Of a stretch of 64,000 nucleotides of DNA, positions 1 to 7,510 are shown piece by piece. Within the stretch, counting starts at the first letter, position 1. Each line of letters starts with the position of its first letter. The notes below the pieces were generated by a model that was given only the letters and a program-made list of their open reading frames with translations, ran no database searches and was not told the DNA's origin. The stretch lies in assembly GCF_018917965.1 (NCBI RefSeq), contig NZ_JAHLPP010000005.1:1-64000 (forward strand). The letters run 5' to 3'. The DNA comes from Pseudoflavonifractor sp. MSJ-37 (GTDB taxonomy: Bacteria > Bacillota > Clostridia > Oscillospirales > Oscillospiraceae). Both the position numbers and the translations under genes were made by a program.

Positions 1-84
1 CGATTTGTCCTTCTGGTGCTTCGTGTTACTTTCACGTTGTTTAATTTACAAGGTACACGCTCGACAGCTTCCGCTGTCCAGTGC
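1..84 (-). other. leader of an outgoing leftward transcript, probably an rRNA operon
   Basis: This is the first part of the RNA made from the four promoters at 90-469. No rRNA gene is inside the window. The leader and the tandem strong promoters look like the start of a 16S-23S-5S operon in Firmicutes; that is an inference because the transcript leaves the window at base 1. A tRNA cluster or ribosomal protein operon is the alternative. Confidence 0.5.
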
Positions 85-89
85 GCTAT

Positions 90-118
90 ATTTTAGCACA
101 CTCTCGTTCGCTTGTCAA
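90..118 (-). promoter_or_regulatory. tandem promoter, copy 1 (most downstream)
   Basis: On the minus strand the -35 is TTGACA (113-118), the -10 is TAAAAT (90-95) and the spacer is 17 bp. It is the last of four same-direction promoters and sits exactly 100 bp from copy 2. Confidence 0.85.
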
Positions 119-189
119 GTACTTTTTTCAGAGCTTTCCAGCTCTCAGTGCTCTCATCCAAGCTGTCCGCCCTCTCGAGCGACCCGCTC

Positions 190-218
190 ATTTTACCACA
201 CTCTTTCGAGCCTGTCAA
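190..218 (-). promoter_or_regulatory. tandem promoter, copy 2
   Basis: Minus-strand TTGACA (213-218), 17-bp spacer, TAAAAT (190-195). The flanks resemble copy 1: an A-run precedes the -35 and GTGTG or similar precedes the -10, suggesting the copies arose by duplication. Confidence 0.85.
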
Positions 219-312
219 GAACTTTTTTCGAGGTTTTTCAAGGCTTTCCGCCTTCGTACCTCAAAACTCCGTCCTTTTTGAAGTGGTCTGCTCTGTTCGA
301 GCGAACTCATTC

Positions 313-341
313 AGTTTACCACGCGCTCTCACGTTTGTCAA
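313..341 (-). promoter_or_regulatory. tandem promoter, copy 3
   Basis: Minus-strand TTGACA (336-341), 17-bp spacer, TAAACT (313-318). The flanks again resemble the other copies. Confidence 0.8.
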
Positions 342-440
342 GCACTTTTTCATCCAGCCCCGCGGGTCCGTCCGGCTTCCGCCTGGTCTCCCCCAAAGCT
401 TTCGGCTTCCAAAAGTACCCCTCTCGCAAGGCGCTCGATT

Positions 441-469
441 ATGATACCAAGCCCAAGCCCATTTGTCAA
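441..469 (-). promoter_or_regulatory. tandem promoter, copy 4 (most upstream)
   Basis: Minus-strand TTGACA (464-469), 17-bp spacer, TATCAT (441-446). It lies back to back with the metA promoter, about 60 bp away. Confidence 0.75.
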
Positions 470-531
470 CTCCTTTTTCCTATTTTTTCACCTCTTTTCG
501 CAAAGATCTCCACCGTTCATCGAAAAGGACG

Positions 532-560
532 TTGCAGGCCTCTCTGAATTGTGCTACTCT
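532..560 (+). promoter_or_regulatory. likely metA promoter
   Basis: TTGCAG (532-537), 17-bp spacer, TACTCT (555-560). It is the best plus-strand sigma-A-like site ahead of metA, leaving a leader of about 60 nt. No S-box or T-box signature is visible in that short leader. Confidence 0.5.
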
Positions 561-626
561 AAAAGACACGAACACAACATATATATGTCCTGTTTCTCAT
601 GGACGCAGAAAGGAAGATGCAAGGCT

Positions 627-1541
627 ATGCCTATTCGGATCCCAGATTCCCTGCCGGCGCGCGCGGTGCTGGAGGGTGAGAATATCTTCGTTATGACGGA
701 ACACCGGGCCATGCATCAGGACATCCGTCCCCTCAACGTCCTTATCCTGAATCTCATGCCCACCAAGATCGTCACAGAGACGCAGATCCTGCGGAAGCTC
801 TCCAACACCCCCCTCCAAATCCAGGTGGAGCTTCTCCAGACCAGCAGCTATGTTTCCCGCCATACCGACGAGAGCCATCTCGACTCCTTCTATACGACCT
901 TCGATAAGGTGAAGGACCGGAAGTTCGACGGCATGATCATCACCGGCGCTCCGGTGGAGAACATGGACTTCGATCAGGTAGACTACTGGCCGGAGCTCTG
1001 TGAGATCATGGAGTGGACTAAGACCCACGTCCATTCCACGCTCCATATCTGCTGGGGCGCCCAGGCCGGCCTCTACTATCATCACGGCATCCAGAAGCGC
1101 TCGCTCCCTCAAAAGCTCTTCGGCGTCTATGAGCACCGGGTGCTCAAACCCAGTTCGCCCCTCTTCCGCGGGTTCGACGATGTGTTTTTCGCCCCCAACT
1201 CCCGCTATACGGAGGTCTGGGCCAAGGACATCCTGGCCCGCCCGGAGCTGGAGCTGATCGCCGACTCTGACGAAGCCGGTGTTTTTGCCGTCAAGACCCA
1301 GGACAGCCGCTTCTTCTATGTGATGGGCCATCTGGAGTATGACTCCGATACTCTGGCTCGGGAATATCAGCGGGATGTCGATAAGGGGCTGGATATCGCA
1401 GTCCCCGCGCATTACTTCCCCAATGACGATCCCAGCCGCAAGCCTGTGGTCCGCTGGCGCTCCGCCGGGCAGCTCTTCTACACCAACTGGCTCAACTACT
1501 ATGTGTATCAGACCACGCCCTACGACATCGGCAGCATCTGA
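627..1541 (+). CDS. metA: homoserine O-acetyltransferase (MetA type)
   Basis: This enzyme acylates homoserine in the cytoplasm, the first committed step of methionine synthesis. The 304-residue length is normal for the MetA/HTS family. The nucleophile Cys142 lies in HICWGAQAG, and His235 and Glu237 (MGHLEYD) complete the catalytic set. Residue 111 is Glu (GAPVEN); in this family Glu111 goes with acetyl-CoA and Gly with succinyl-CoA, so acetyl transfer is predicted. I chose the ATG at 627 because AGGAAG lies 10 bases upstream and the protein then starts MPIRIPD as in homologs; an in-frame extension to 441 would run through promoter DNA. It appears monocistronic. Confidence 0.95.
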   Translation: MPIRIPDSLPARAVLEGENIFVMTEHRAMHQDIRPLNVLILNLMPTKIVTETQILRKLSNTPLQIQVELLQTSSYVSRHTDESHLDSFYTTFDKVKDRKFDGMIITGAPVENMDFDQVDYWPELCEIMEWTKTHVHSTLHICWGAQAGLYYHHGIQKRSLPQKLFGVYEHRVLKPSSPLFRGFDDVFFAPNSRYTEVWAKDILARPELELIADSDEAGVFAVKTQDSRFFYVMGHLEYDSDTLAREYQRDVDKGLDIAVPAHYFPNDDPSRKPVVRWRSAGQLFYTNWLNYYVYQTTPYDIGSI

Positions 1542-1554
1542 TCGGCAGCATCCC

Positions 1555-1598
1555 ATAAAAACACCGATCCCCCAGCCATCCATCGTGGCTGGGGGATC
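1555..1598 (-). terminator. intrinsic terminator of the candidate ncRNA, also behind metA
   Basis: A 13-bp perfect stem (1566-1578 with 1586-1598, GATCCCCCAGCCA) is followed on the minus strand by CGGTGTTTTTATG. The T-run is on the minus side, so it mainly serves the leftward RNA; metA converges on it from the other side. Confidence 0.7.
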
Positions 1599-1921
1599 AC
1601 TTCTGGTGCTGGATCTCTACCATGTTTCAACCTCATGCTTTCTACAGATTCACGCTTGCCTCAGGATCTTCCCCTCTGGTACGGTCCCTCGCGTCTGCCG
1701 TTGCCTTAGACCTCGTTGCGCACTTCCTGCCGTGATATCTCACATCAGGGGCTTTGCGTCTTTCTCATACATATGAGCTGGTCTGGAACTCGCTTCGTCT
1801 GGAACTGTTGTTGGGTCCGAATCTTCCTCTGTGTCTCACGTGTGTCCCGCAGACGTCCAGTTTCGTCTGCTGAAAGGGTGCCGTTCTGTTCTTAGTACAT
1901 CGGGCTCGCTCCTTTCTTTCT
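1555..1921 (-). ncRNA. candidate structured noncoding RNA, class unknown
   Basis: A strong promoter (1928-1956) drives a minus-strand transcript of about 365 nt that ends at a hairpin plus T-run (1555-1598). No credible protein is encoded; the only ribosome-site-like start opens a two-codon frame (ATG TAC TAA) near the 5' end. Local hairpins include a 7-bp stem with an 8-nt loop (1849-1870), a 6-bp stem (1764-1777) and a nested stem (1726-1749). I checked for hallmark motifs of tmRNA, RNase P RNA, SRP RNA and T-box leaders and saw none that fit. The motif GAAGATTC/GAAGATCC occurs twice, in the 5' and 3' parts. Confidence 0.6.
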
Positions 1922-1927
1922 GGCTAT

Positions 1928-1956
1928 ATTGTACTATTCGATTTCGTGTTTGTCAA
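1928..1956 (-). promoter_or_regulatory. promoter of the candidate ncRNA
   Basis: Minus-strand TTGACA (1951-1956), 17-bp spacer, TACAAT (1928-1933): close to a perfect sigma-A promoter with no protein gene in front of it. Confidence 0.8.
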
Positions 1957-2007
1957 GTGCTTTTTAGTAATTTGGCATAAGTTTTTTCTCATCAGTCCCT
2001 TGGACAG

Positions 2008-2037
2008 TTGACGGGTGCCTTCCCCGCTTCTTATAAT
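2008..2037 (+). promoter_or_regulatory. promoter of the DUF134 gene
   Basis: TTGACG (2008-2013), 18-bp spacer, TATAAT (2032-2037), about 30 bp ahead of the start codon at 2066. It is back to back with the ncRNA promoter. Confidence 0.75.
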
Positions 2038-2065
2038 GGGATCGACCAGAAAAGGAGGTCCTCTC

Positions 2066-2416
2066 ATGGCACGACCTGTGAAGCCCCGGCGCGTGTGCGC
2101 GATGCCAGCCATCGCGGAGTTTGCTCCGCTCCTCCCCTGTGCCGGACAGGTGGAGATGGCGGTGGACGAGTATGAGACGATCCGGCTCATCGATCATCTG
2201 GGCCTCTCTCAAGAGGAGTGCGCCGCCCAGATGGGTGTGGCCCGCACCACGGCCCAGGCCGTCTACGGCTCCGCCCGGCGCAAGTTGGCCGACGCTCTGG
2301 TGAACGGCAAGCGCCTTCTGATCCAGGGCGGAAGCTACGATCTCTGTCCCAAGGCCCACAGCTGCCCCGGCAAGCCCTGCTGCCGCCGCTGTCAAGCGCA
2401 GTCTCCTAAAAAGTAA
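2066..2416 (+). CDS. DUF134 family putative DNA-binding protein
   Basis: The 116-residue protein matches the DUF134/UPF0251 family, small proteins with a sigma-70 region-4-like helix-turn-helix (about residues 35-80, with LSQEECAAQMGVARTT). The C-terminal 25 residues carry five cysteines (CPKAHSCPGKPCCRRC), a possible metal site. AAAGGAGG lies 8 bases before the ATG. In many anaerobes this family sits beside NifX/NifB-type iron-molybdenum cofactor proteins, and one follows here, so a role in regulating metal or cofactor proteins is plausible but unproven. Confidence 0.8.
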   Translation: MARPVKPRRVCAMPAIAEFAPLLPCAGQVEMAVDEYETIRLIDHLGLSQEECAAQMGVARTTAQAVYGSARRKLADALVNGKRLLIQGGSYDLCPKAHSCPGKPCCRRCQAQSPKK

Positions 2417-2429
2417 TGCCTTATCATTA

Positions 2430-2458
2430 TTGACTTATGCCATAAATAGGTGTATCAT
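2430..2458 (+). promoter_or_regulatory. promoter of the NifX-like gene
   Basis: TTGACT (2430-2435), 17-bp spacer, TATCAT (2453-2458). It gives the downstream gene its own start 30 bp ahead of the ATG. Confidence 0.65.
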
Positions 2459-2489
2459 CAGAGCATCGAGATCGACAGGAGGCATCATC

Positions 2490-2888
2490 ATGCGGATCGC
2501 AGTCACATACGAAGCGGGCCAGGTGTTCCAGCACTTCGGCCACAGTACACAGTTCAAGCTCTATGATGTGGAGGACGGCAAAGTCATCTCCTCCCAGGTC
2601 GTGGACACCAACGGCAGCGGACACGGCGCTCTGGCCGGTCTCCTCCAGGCTCATGGGGTGGAGGCCCTGATCTGCGGCGGCATCGGCGGCGGCGCCCGGA
2701 CCGCGCTGGCCCAGGCCGGGATCCAGCTCTATCCCGGCGTCACCGGAAGCGCCGACGAGAGCGTCGCCGCCCTGTTGGCGGACACGCTCGCCTTCGACCC
2801 GAACACCGTCTGCGCCCATCACCATGGGGAAGGTCATGACTGTTCCGACCACGACGACAGCCATTGCGGCGGCCACTGCGGCCACTGA
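2490..2888 (+). CDS. NifX/NifB-type dinitrogenase iron-molybdenum cofactor family protein
   Basis: The 132-residue protein has the Nif cofactor-carrier fold (about residues 1-105; MRIAVTYEAGQVFQHFG, GGIGGGARTAL). Family members bind metal clusters, but most in non-fixing anaerobes have no known job. The last 25 residues are a His/Cys/Asp tail (CAHHHGEGHDCSDHDDSHC) suited to binding metal. CAGGAGG lies 7 bases before the ATG. No nitrogenase genes are in the window, so a nitrogen-fixation role is not implied. It pairs with the DUF134 gene. Confidence 0.85.
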   Translation: MRIAVTYEAGQVFQHFGHSTQFKLYDVEDGKVISSQVVDTNGSGHGALAGLLQAHGVEALICGGIGGGARTALAQAGIQLYPGVTGSADESVAALLADTLAFDPNTVCAHHHGEGHDCSDHDDSHCGGHCGH

Positions 2889-2902
2889 TCCGCCCCAAAG
2901 CA

Positions 2903-2946
2903 AACGTCCCCCGCTGTCCTTTTCCATCGAGACAGCGGGGGACGTT
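2903..2946. terminator. bidirectional terminator between nifX-like and spoVAC
   Basis: A 16-bp perfect stem (2903-2918 with 2931-2946) lies between two convergent genes. T-runs on either side are weak, but stem strength and position support termination of both. Confidence 0.75.
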
Positions 2947-2949
2947 CGT

Positions 2950-3396
2950 TCATCCGCCCAAGCCGAACAGCACCAAGATCAGCCCATAGATCACGCTGGC
3001 ACTGATCCCAAAGACCAATACCGGTCCGGCAATGGTGAACATCTTGGCCGCCGTCCCCGTGATCCATCCCTCATGCTTGAATTCCAGCGCCGGAGATACC
3101 ATGGCGTTCGCAAAGCCGGTGATCGGCACCAGCGTCCCAGCTCCGGCCCGCTTGGCGATCTTATCGAAGCCCCCCAGCCCAGTCAGCAAAGCCGCCAGCC
3201 CGATCAGCAGGATGGAGACGGCCCCGCCGGCCACATCCTCCTCCAGCCCTTTGGCCAGGCAGAAGTGGCGGACGGCCTGTCCCCCCGCGCAGATCAGGCC
3301 GCCCACCAGGAAGGCCCACGCCATATCCTTCCACACCGGTGACTTCTTTGCCTTTCCTGCCACATATCTCCCGTATTCCTCATTCGTCATATCCAT
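2950..3396 (-). CDS. spoVAC: stage V sporulation protein AC
   Basis: SpoVAC is an inner-membrane protein of the SpoVA channel that moves dipicolinic acid into the forespore and releases it at germination. The 148 residues contain the family signature VPVTGFAN as VPITGFAN, AFLVGGLICA near the start, and about four hydrophobic segments. I chose the ATG at 3396 (MDMTNEEYG) because AGGAGG is 8 bases upstream; 20 extra residues upstream look like leader. SpoVAD and SpoVAE, its usual partners, are not adjacent. Confidence 0.9.
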   Translation of the reverse strand: MDMTNEEYGRYVAGKAKKSPVWKDMAWAFLVGGLICAGGQAVRHFCLAKGLEEDVAGGAVSILLIGLAALLTGLGGFDKIAKRAGAGTLVPITGFANAMVSPALEFKHEGWITGTAAKMFTIAGPVLVFGISASVIYGLILVLFGLGG

Positions 3397-3456
3397 CCAA
3401 TCGTCCTCCTCCCTTCCAGTATCTCCAAAACACCGCGTTTTATCGCAGGACAACAT

Positions 3457-3494
3457 GAGCGCGCCGCCCCCGGAGATCCGGGGAAGGCGCGCTC
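3457..3494 (-). terminator. hairpin behind the LTA-synthase-like gene
   Basis: GAGCGCGCC (3457-3465) pairs with 3486-3494, with an inner CCCCGGA/TCCGGGG stem. It starts 8 bases past the stop codon at 3502. There is no T-run, so efficiency is uncertain. Confidence 0.55.
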
Positions 3495-3501
3495 TGAGCT
3501 T

Positions 3502-5364
3502 CTATCGTCCGTTCCCCGGCGAGGCGAAGAGCCGGTCCACCCGGTCCTTCCCGCCGAAGAGCTCGTTGTACTGTACCCGCTCGTAGTCCTGGATCAGGGC
3601 ATCGAAGCGTCCATTCTCCTCCAAATGGCTGTGAGCGTTCCCCTCCGCGTCCCAGTATCCTGCGAAAGTCACCGCCGGCAGAGTCTTTTGCAGATCCCAC
3701 AGATAAGACCCGAACAGGCTGGTCTGGATGCCTGCATCCCGCAGGACGTACTGCGCCAGGAAGTTCAGGCTGGTGATCTCCGGCGCCTCCCCCTCCAGCG
3801 GATAGTTGGCCCAGATCACGAAGGGGACCTTGAACTTGCCCATGTACTGCTCCATGGTCATCTGGTCCTGTGTGACGCCGTAGGCCTTGTCCAGGAACTC
3901 CTGTTCCACAGAAGGCTGATGGTCGCCGAACATGACGATGATCGTGGGCTCCTCCTGCTGTTTGAAGTAGTCCACCAGCAGATGGAACGCCTCGTCGGTC
4001 TTATTGGCCAAGGTCAGGTACTGCTCCGCCTTGGGATATCTCCCCGGCTCGTCCGTGAGATGGACCTGGGCCGGATAGTCCTCCACGGTGTAGCTCCCGT
4101 GGTTCTGGATCGTCACGTTGAACAGGAAGAGGGGCTTGCCCGCCTCCTTATGCTCGAACTCCCAGATGATCTGCTTGAAGTCGGAGTCATCGCTCACATA
4201 GCCGTGCTCCTCCGTCTGCGGCACGTCCATATCCTCCCCGCACTTGAAGGCATCGAAGCCCAGCCGGGGATAGGCGCTGTTCCGCTGCCAGGAGGTCCGC
4301 TCTCCGGGATGGAAGGCCAGCGTATCGTAGCCATATCCCTTGAGCAGTGTGGCTAGAGAGTCTGACGGCCCTAGGACATACTGCTGATAGGGGATGCTGC
4401 CTGAGGGCAGGAAGGCCATGGAATCTCCGGTCAGGAATTCGAACTCGCTGGCGCTGGTGCCCGCGCCGAACACAGAGGTGTAGGCGTGTCCCCTCACCGC
4501 TCCCTCCAGACCGTCGATGTAGTCCATGACGCTCTCGCTCAGGGACAAATTCCCATAGTCCTCGAAGTCCGCCCAAGACTCGTTCATGATGGCCACGATG
4601 TTGGGCCGGTCCACATCGGCCGCGGGAGCCGGATCCGTCCCCACGTCCTCCACGATCTCCGCTGCCCGCTCGGGCGTGGTGTCCGCCGGAGCCTGGATCT
4701 TCATGAACTCCATGTTGCGCAGGAACTCCGCCGCGGCTCCGCCGGAGCGGTAGGCCCCGATCTGGTCCCATACGTCCGTCTCGACGCCCAGCGCCCCCAG
4801 GAGCTGCGGCCGGAACACTGGGATCAGGCATACCAGTCCTGCCAGGAGCAGGCTCCCCCGCCTCCGCAGGTCTCCCTCCGCCGGGCGGAAGCGTTCCCGC
4901 CGGTACTGATGCCGCAGGCCTGCGGCCAGCAGGACCCACAGGACGACCGCCGTTCCCATCCGCCAGGTCAGGAAGAAGCGGTAGCTCCCCGCTACCGCGG
5001 CGGCGGTGCCCAAAGCGGTGAAATCCCAGGGCAGGATCGGCGTCCCCCGGAACACGGAGACGAAGTAGTTGGCCGCGCCCCACAGGCCCGCCAGCAGATG
5101 GAGGACCACACAGCACACCGCCGCACGGCCCGTCACGGCGGATGCGGTCCAGTACAGTCCGCCCAGCACCAGCCAGTTGGCGGCCGCCGCGCCCACGCTC
5201 ATCTCCCAAGGCATGGCGCCCAGTACGAACTGCATGAGCCAGAAGGCAGTCAGCGGCGGGAGCAGCAGGAGGGCGGTCCGGCTCAGGCGGTCCTGCCGCT
5301 GTCTGGCCTGTCCGGTCCTCCGGGTCTCGATGGTGATGATAGGGGATGTGGGTGATGCTCTCAT
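3502..5364 (-). CDS. LTA synthase family sulfatase-fold membrane protein
   Basis: LTA synthase-like enzymes transfer glycerol-phosphate or related groups on the outer face of the membrane. About residues 35-195 hold five hydrophobic segments; an extracellular alkaline-phosphatase/sulfatase fold follows from about 245. Family marks are NIVAIMNESWADF, TSASEFEFLTG with the expected nucleophile Thr region, FHPGERTSW and the metal-binding FGDHQPS. The 620-residue length is typical. The start at 5364 is chosen because AAGGAG lies 9 bases upstream; an ATG at 5388 lacks a site. Substrate could be teichoic acid or another glycan. Confidence 0.85.
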   Translation of the reverse strand: MRASPTSPIITIETRRTGQARQRQDRLSRTALLLLPPLTAFWLMQFVLGAMPWEMSVGAAAANWLVLGGLYWTASAVTGRAAVCCVVLHLLAGLWGAANYFVSVFRGTPILPWDFTALGTAAAVAGSYRFFLTWRMGTAVVLWVLLAAGLRHQYRRERFRPAEGDLRRRGSLLLAGLVCLIPVFRPQLLGALGVETDVWDQIGAYRSGGAAAEFLRNMEFMKIQAPADTTPERAAEIVEDVGTDPAPAADVDRPNIVAIMNESWADFEDYGNLSLSESVMDYIDGLEGAVRGHAYTSVFGAGTSASEFEFLTGDSMAFLPSGSIPYQQYVLGPSDSLATLLKGYGYDTLAFHPGERTSWQRNSAYPRLGFDAFKCGEDMDVPQTEEHGYVSDDSDFKQIIWEFEHKEAGKPLFLFNVTIQNHGSYTVEDYPAQVHLTDEPGRYPKAEQYLTLANKTDEAFHLLVDYFKQQEEPTIIVMFGDHQPSVEQEFLDKAYGVTQDQMTMEQYMGKFKVPFVIWANYPLEGEAPEITSLNFLAQYVLRDAGIQTSLFGSYLWDLQKTLPAVTFAGYWDAEGNAHSHLEENGRFDALIQDYERVQYNELFGGKDRVDRLFASPGNGR

Positions 5365-5414
5365 GGGTCTGCGCTCCTTGTCCTTCATTGGGTCACGTTC
5401 ATTCCAAGAGCGGC

Positions 5415-5443
5415 ATTATACACCCAGAGGGCGGTCCTGTCAA
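5415..5443 (-). promoter_or_regulatory. promoter of the LTA-synthase-like gene
   Basis: Minus-strand TTGACA (5438-5443), 17-bp spacer, TATAAT (5415-5420): a consensus promoter immediately past the birA stop, so the gene need not depend on birA transcription. Confidence 0.85.
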
Positions 5444-5452
5444 AACCAGAGG

Positions 5453-6442
5453 TCAAGCGTACCCCAGCATCCCACGCACCGACACCTCTCCGGCATAGAC
5501 GGTCTCCAGTTCCCCATCCAGACGGCGGACCACCAGCTGGAAGTCCTCGTCGATCGTCTCGGCGTGGGCGCTCCGGCGCTCCTCTCCCTTCACCAGTGCC
5601 ACCTCCCGGCCCAGGGTCACACAGTCCTTCCGATACTGCTCCAGATACTCCGCTCTTTTTTCCGGGAAGTCCCGGCGCAGACGGTCCAGTGCCCGGAGCA
5701 GGGCCTCGGCCAGCTCTGCCCGGCGGGGCGGCCGCTCCATCAGCTCTGCCAGCGACACCGCCACCGGCGCCACCTCCGCTCCGAAGTCCTCTGCCGTCTG
5801 GGACACATTGATCCCGATGCCGATCACCACATACTGCCCCTGGGCGGTCTCCCCCTCCATCCCCAGCTCGGTGAGGATCCCGCAGAGCTTCCGCCCCTCC
5901 CAGATGATGTCGTTGGGCCACTTGATACCGGGCCGGATGCCGCAGACCTCCTCGATGGCGTCGCACACCGCCCGTCCGGTCCAGGCTGTCAGCCACATCA
6001 GCTCCCGCATGGGGCAGTCCGGCCGCAGGAGCACGGACAGATAGAGTCCCTTCCCCGCCGGAGAGACGAAGCTCCGGCCGCGGCGGCCCCGTCCGGCGGT
6101 CTGCTGGTCGGCGATCACCGCCAGCCCCTCCGGCGCCCCCTCCATGGCACGGCGCTTGACCACATTGTTGGTCGAGTCCACCGTGTCCAGACACAGGAGC
6201 TCCCGCCCCACGACGCAGCCCGTCAGCGCGCCGGACAGCTCTCCCGCCGAGATCCGGTCCGGCGATCGCTCCAGCGCGTATCCCCGGTTGGGGGCGGAGG
6301 CGATCTGATAGCCCTCCTCCCGCAGTGCGCCGATGGCTTTCCACACGGCGGCCCGGCTCACGCCCAGGCGGCGGCTCATGGCCTCGCCGGAGCATGGGCC
6401 GTCCGCCTCCTTCAACAGCTTCAGCACCTCATCCTGGAGCAT
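5453..6442 (-). CDS. birA: bifunctional biotin-protein ligase / biotin operon repressor
   Basis: BirA attaches biotin to carrier proteins and, in the two-domain form, represses biotin genes. The 329 residues have an N-terminal winged helix (about 1-65, SRRLGVSRAAVWKAI), the ligase core with the biotinyl-AMP loop GRGRRGR (about 118-124), KWPNDI, and an SH3-like C-terminal domain. GAGGAGGG precedes the ATG at 6442. No biotin synthesis genes are in the window, so its regulatory targets lie elsewhere. Confidence 0.95.
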   Translation of the reverse strand: MLQDEVLKLLKEADGPCSGEAMSRRLGVSRAAVWKAIGALREEGYQIASAPNRGYALERSPDRISAGELSGALTGCVVGRELLCLDTVDSTNNVVKRRAMEGAPEGLAVIADQQTAGRGRRGRSFVSPAGKGLYLSVLLRPDCPMRELMWLTAWTGRAVCDAIEEVCGIRPGIKWPNDIIWEGRKLCGILTELGMEGETAQGQYVVIGIGINVSQTAEDFGAEVAPVAVSLAELMERPPRRAELAEALLRALDRLRRDFPEKRAEYLEQYRKDCVTLGREVALVKGEERRSAHAETIDEDFQLVVRRLDGELETVYAGEVSVRGMLGYA

Positions 6443-6475
6443 CCGCAGTCCCTCCTCATGTCATGTTTCAGCCCC

Positions 6476-6505
6476 ATTGTACCCGCTCTCCCGCTCCATC
6501 GTCAA
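6476..6505 (-). promoter_or_regulatory. birA promoter
   Basis: Minus-strand TTGACG (6500-6505), 18-bp spacer, TACAAT (6476-6481), giving a leader of about 30 nt. No clear BirA operator palindrome overlaps it. Confidence 0.7.
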
Positions 6506-6588
6506 GCCCGCCGCCGCTTCTCCCGGCATATCCCGCCCCCCGGCGGCATAACCTTGTCAGCAGGACGATCTGGAAAGGAGGAACGGCC

Positions 6589-6876
6589 ATGGCCTATGAT
6601 GAGAGCCGCCCCGGCGGCGACAGCGCCCATCACATCATCCTAGAAGAGCGTACCAGCCTCACCGTCTCCGGCGTAGAGGACGTGGAGAGCTTCGACGAGG
6701 AGTCCATCCTGCTGGAGACCGCCCGAGGCGCGCTGGTGATCCGGGGCTCCGGTCTCCACATCGAGCGTCTGAGCCTGGACGGGGGCGATCTGAAGGTGGA
6801 AGGGACCATCGACTCCCTGACCTACGAAGAGAGCCGCCGGGCCCAGGGCAGCTTCTTCGCCCGCCTCTTCCGCTGA
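6589..6876 (+). CDS. yabP: sporulation protein YabP
   Basis: YabP is a small coat/cortex-stage sporulation protein made in the mother cell. The 95 residues match the family (LEERTSLTVSGVEDVESFD, then a compact beta fold). GGAAAGGAGG is 7 bases before the ATG at 6589. It starts a four-gene cluster yabP-yabQ-divIC-yabR whose order is the same as in Bacillus, which strengthens all four calls. A mother-cell sigma promoter is expected upstream, but I could not identify one confidently. Confidence 0.9.
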   Translation: MAYDESRPGGDSAHHIILEERTSLTVSGVEDVESFDEESILLETARGALVIRGSGLHIERLSLDGGDLKVEGTIDSLTYEESRRAQGSFFARLFR

Positions 6877-6877
6877 G

Positions 6878-7510
6878 ATGGCCGTCTCGATCCCCGGGCA
6901 GCTCATGGCGCTGGCCGCCGCCCTCCTGCTGGGCGGGGCCGTGGGCCTGCTCTACGACTGCTTCCGAGTCCTCCGGTGCCGGGTCCGCTGGCCTCTGCTG
7001 GGCGGCCTGCTGGACCTGTTGTTCTGGCTCTGCGTCACACTGGCCCTGTTCCTCCACGCGCTGGAGACCGGGGGCGGCGTCCTGCGCTTCTACATGGTAG
7101 CCGCCCTGTTCGGCGGCTGCGCGTGCTACTTCTGGGTCCTGAGCCCATTCTTCCTCTTCCTGGGCTATCGGCTGGCCGACTTGGCGGCGTTCCTCCTCCG
7201 TCTGGCCGCCCTCCCGCCGGAGACGTTCCTCCGCATCCTGAAAAAAACCGCTCTGGTTGGAAAAAAGGGCTTTTCTTATGGCCGTAAATGGTATAAAATA
7301 AAGTCGCACATCAGACATATGGAGAACACCGGGCCTCAAGCGGACCCGGACCGGAGAGGAGGCGGTACCGATGAAGACGAAGCGAGCAGGGTTCCTGACC
7401 AAGCTGGTCATCCTCTCTCTGCTGGTGGTCACCGCCACCGCCCTGCTGGATATGCGCAGCCAGATCCTGAGCGCCGAGGCGGAGAAGGCCCAGTGGACCG
7501 CCGCCCGTGA
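6878..7510 (+). CDS. yabQ: spore cortex biosynthesis protein YabQ
   Basis: YabQ is a mother-cell membrane protein needed for spore cortex formation. About four hydrophobic segments occupy residues 5-125, ending with the conserved basic KKGFSYGRKWYKIKSH stretch. The frame does not stop there: it runs on to 7510, overlapping divIC by 140 bases, and the last 50 or so residues (rich in Gly, Arg, Asp) are an out-of-frame reading of the divIC ribosome site and start. The functional protein probably ends near residue 150. The start codon is one base past the yabP stop. Confidence 0.85.
   Translation: MAVSIPGQLMALAAALLLGGAVGLLYDCFRVLRCRVRWPLLGGLLDLLFWLCVTLALFLHALETGGGVLRFYMVAALFGGCACYFWVLSPFFLFLGYRLADLAAFLLRLAALPPETFLRILKKTALVGKKGFSYGRKWYKIKSHIRHMENTGPQADPDRRGGGTDEDEASRVPDQAGHPLSAGGHRHRPAGYAQPDPERRGGEGPVDRRP

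Noticed and set aside
441-626. N-terminal extension of MetA by 62 residues
   Set aside because: The extension covers the metA promoter and the opposing promoter; the ATG at 627 has a ribosome site and matches homolog starts.
1600-1920. tmRNA, RNase P RNA or T-box leader
   Set aside because: No tRNA-like ends or tag frame, no RNase P core such as GAGGAAAGTCC, and no TGGNACCGCG. The nearest match (GAGGAAGATTC) is not enough.
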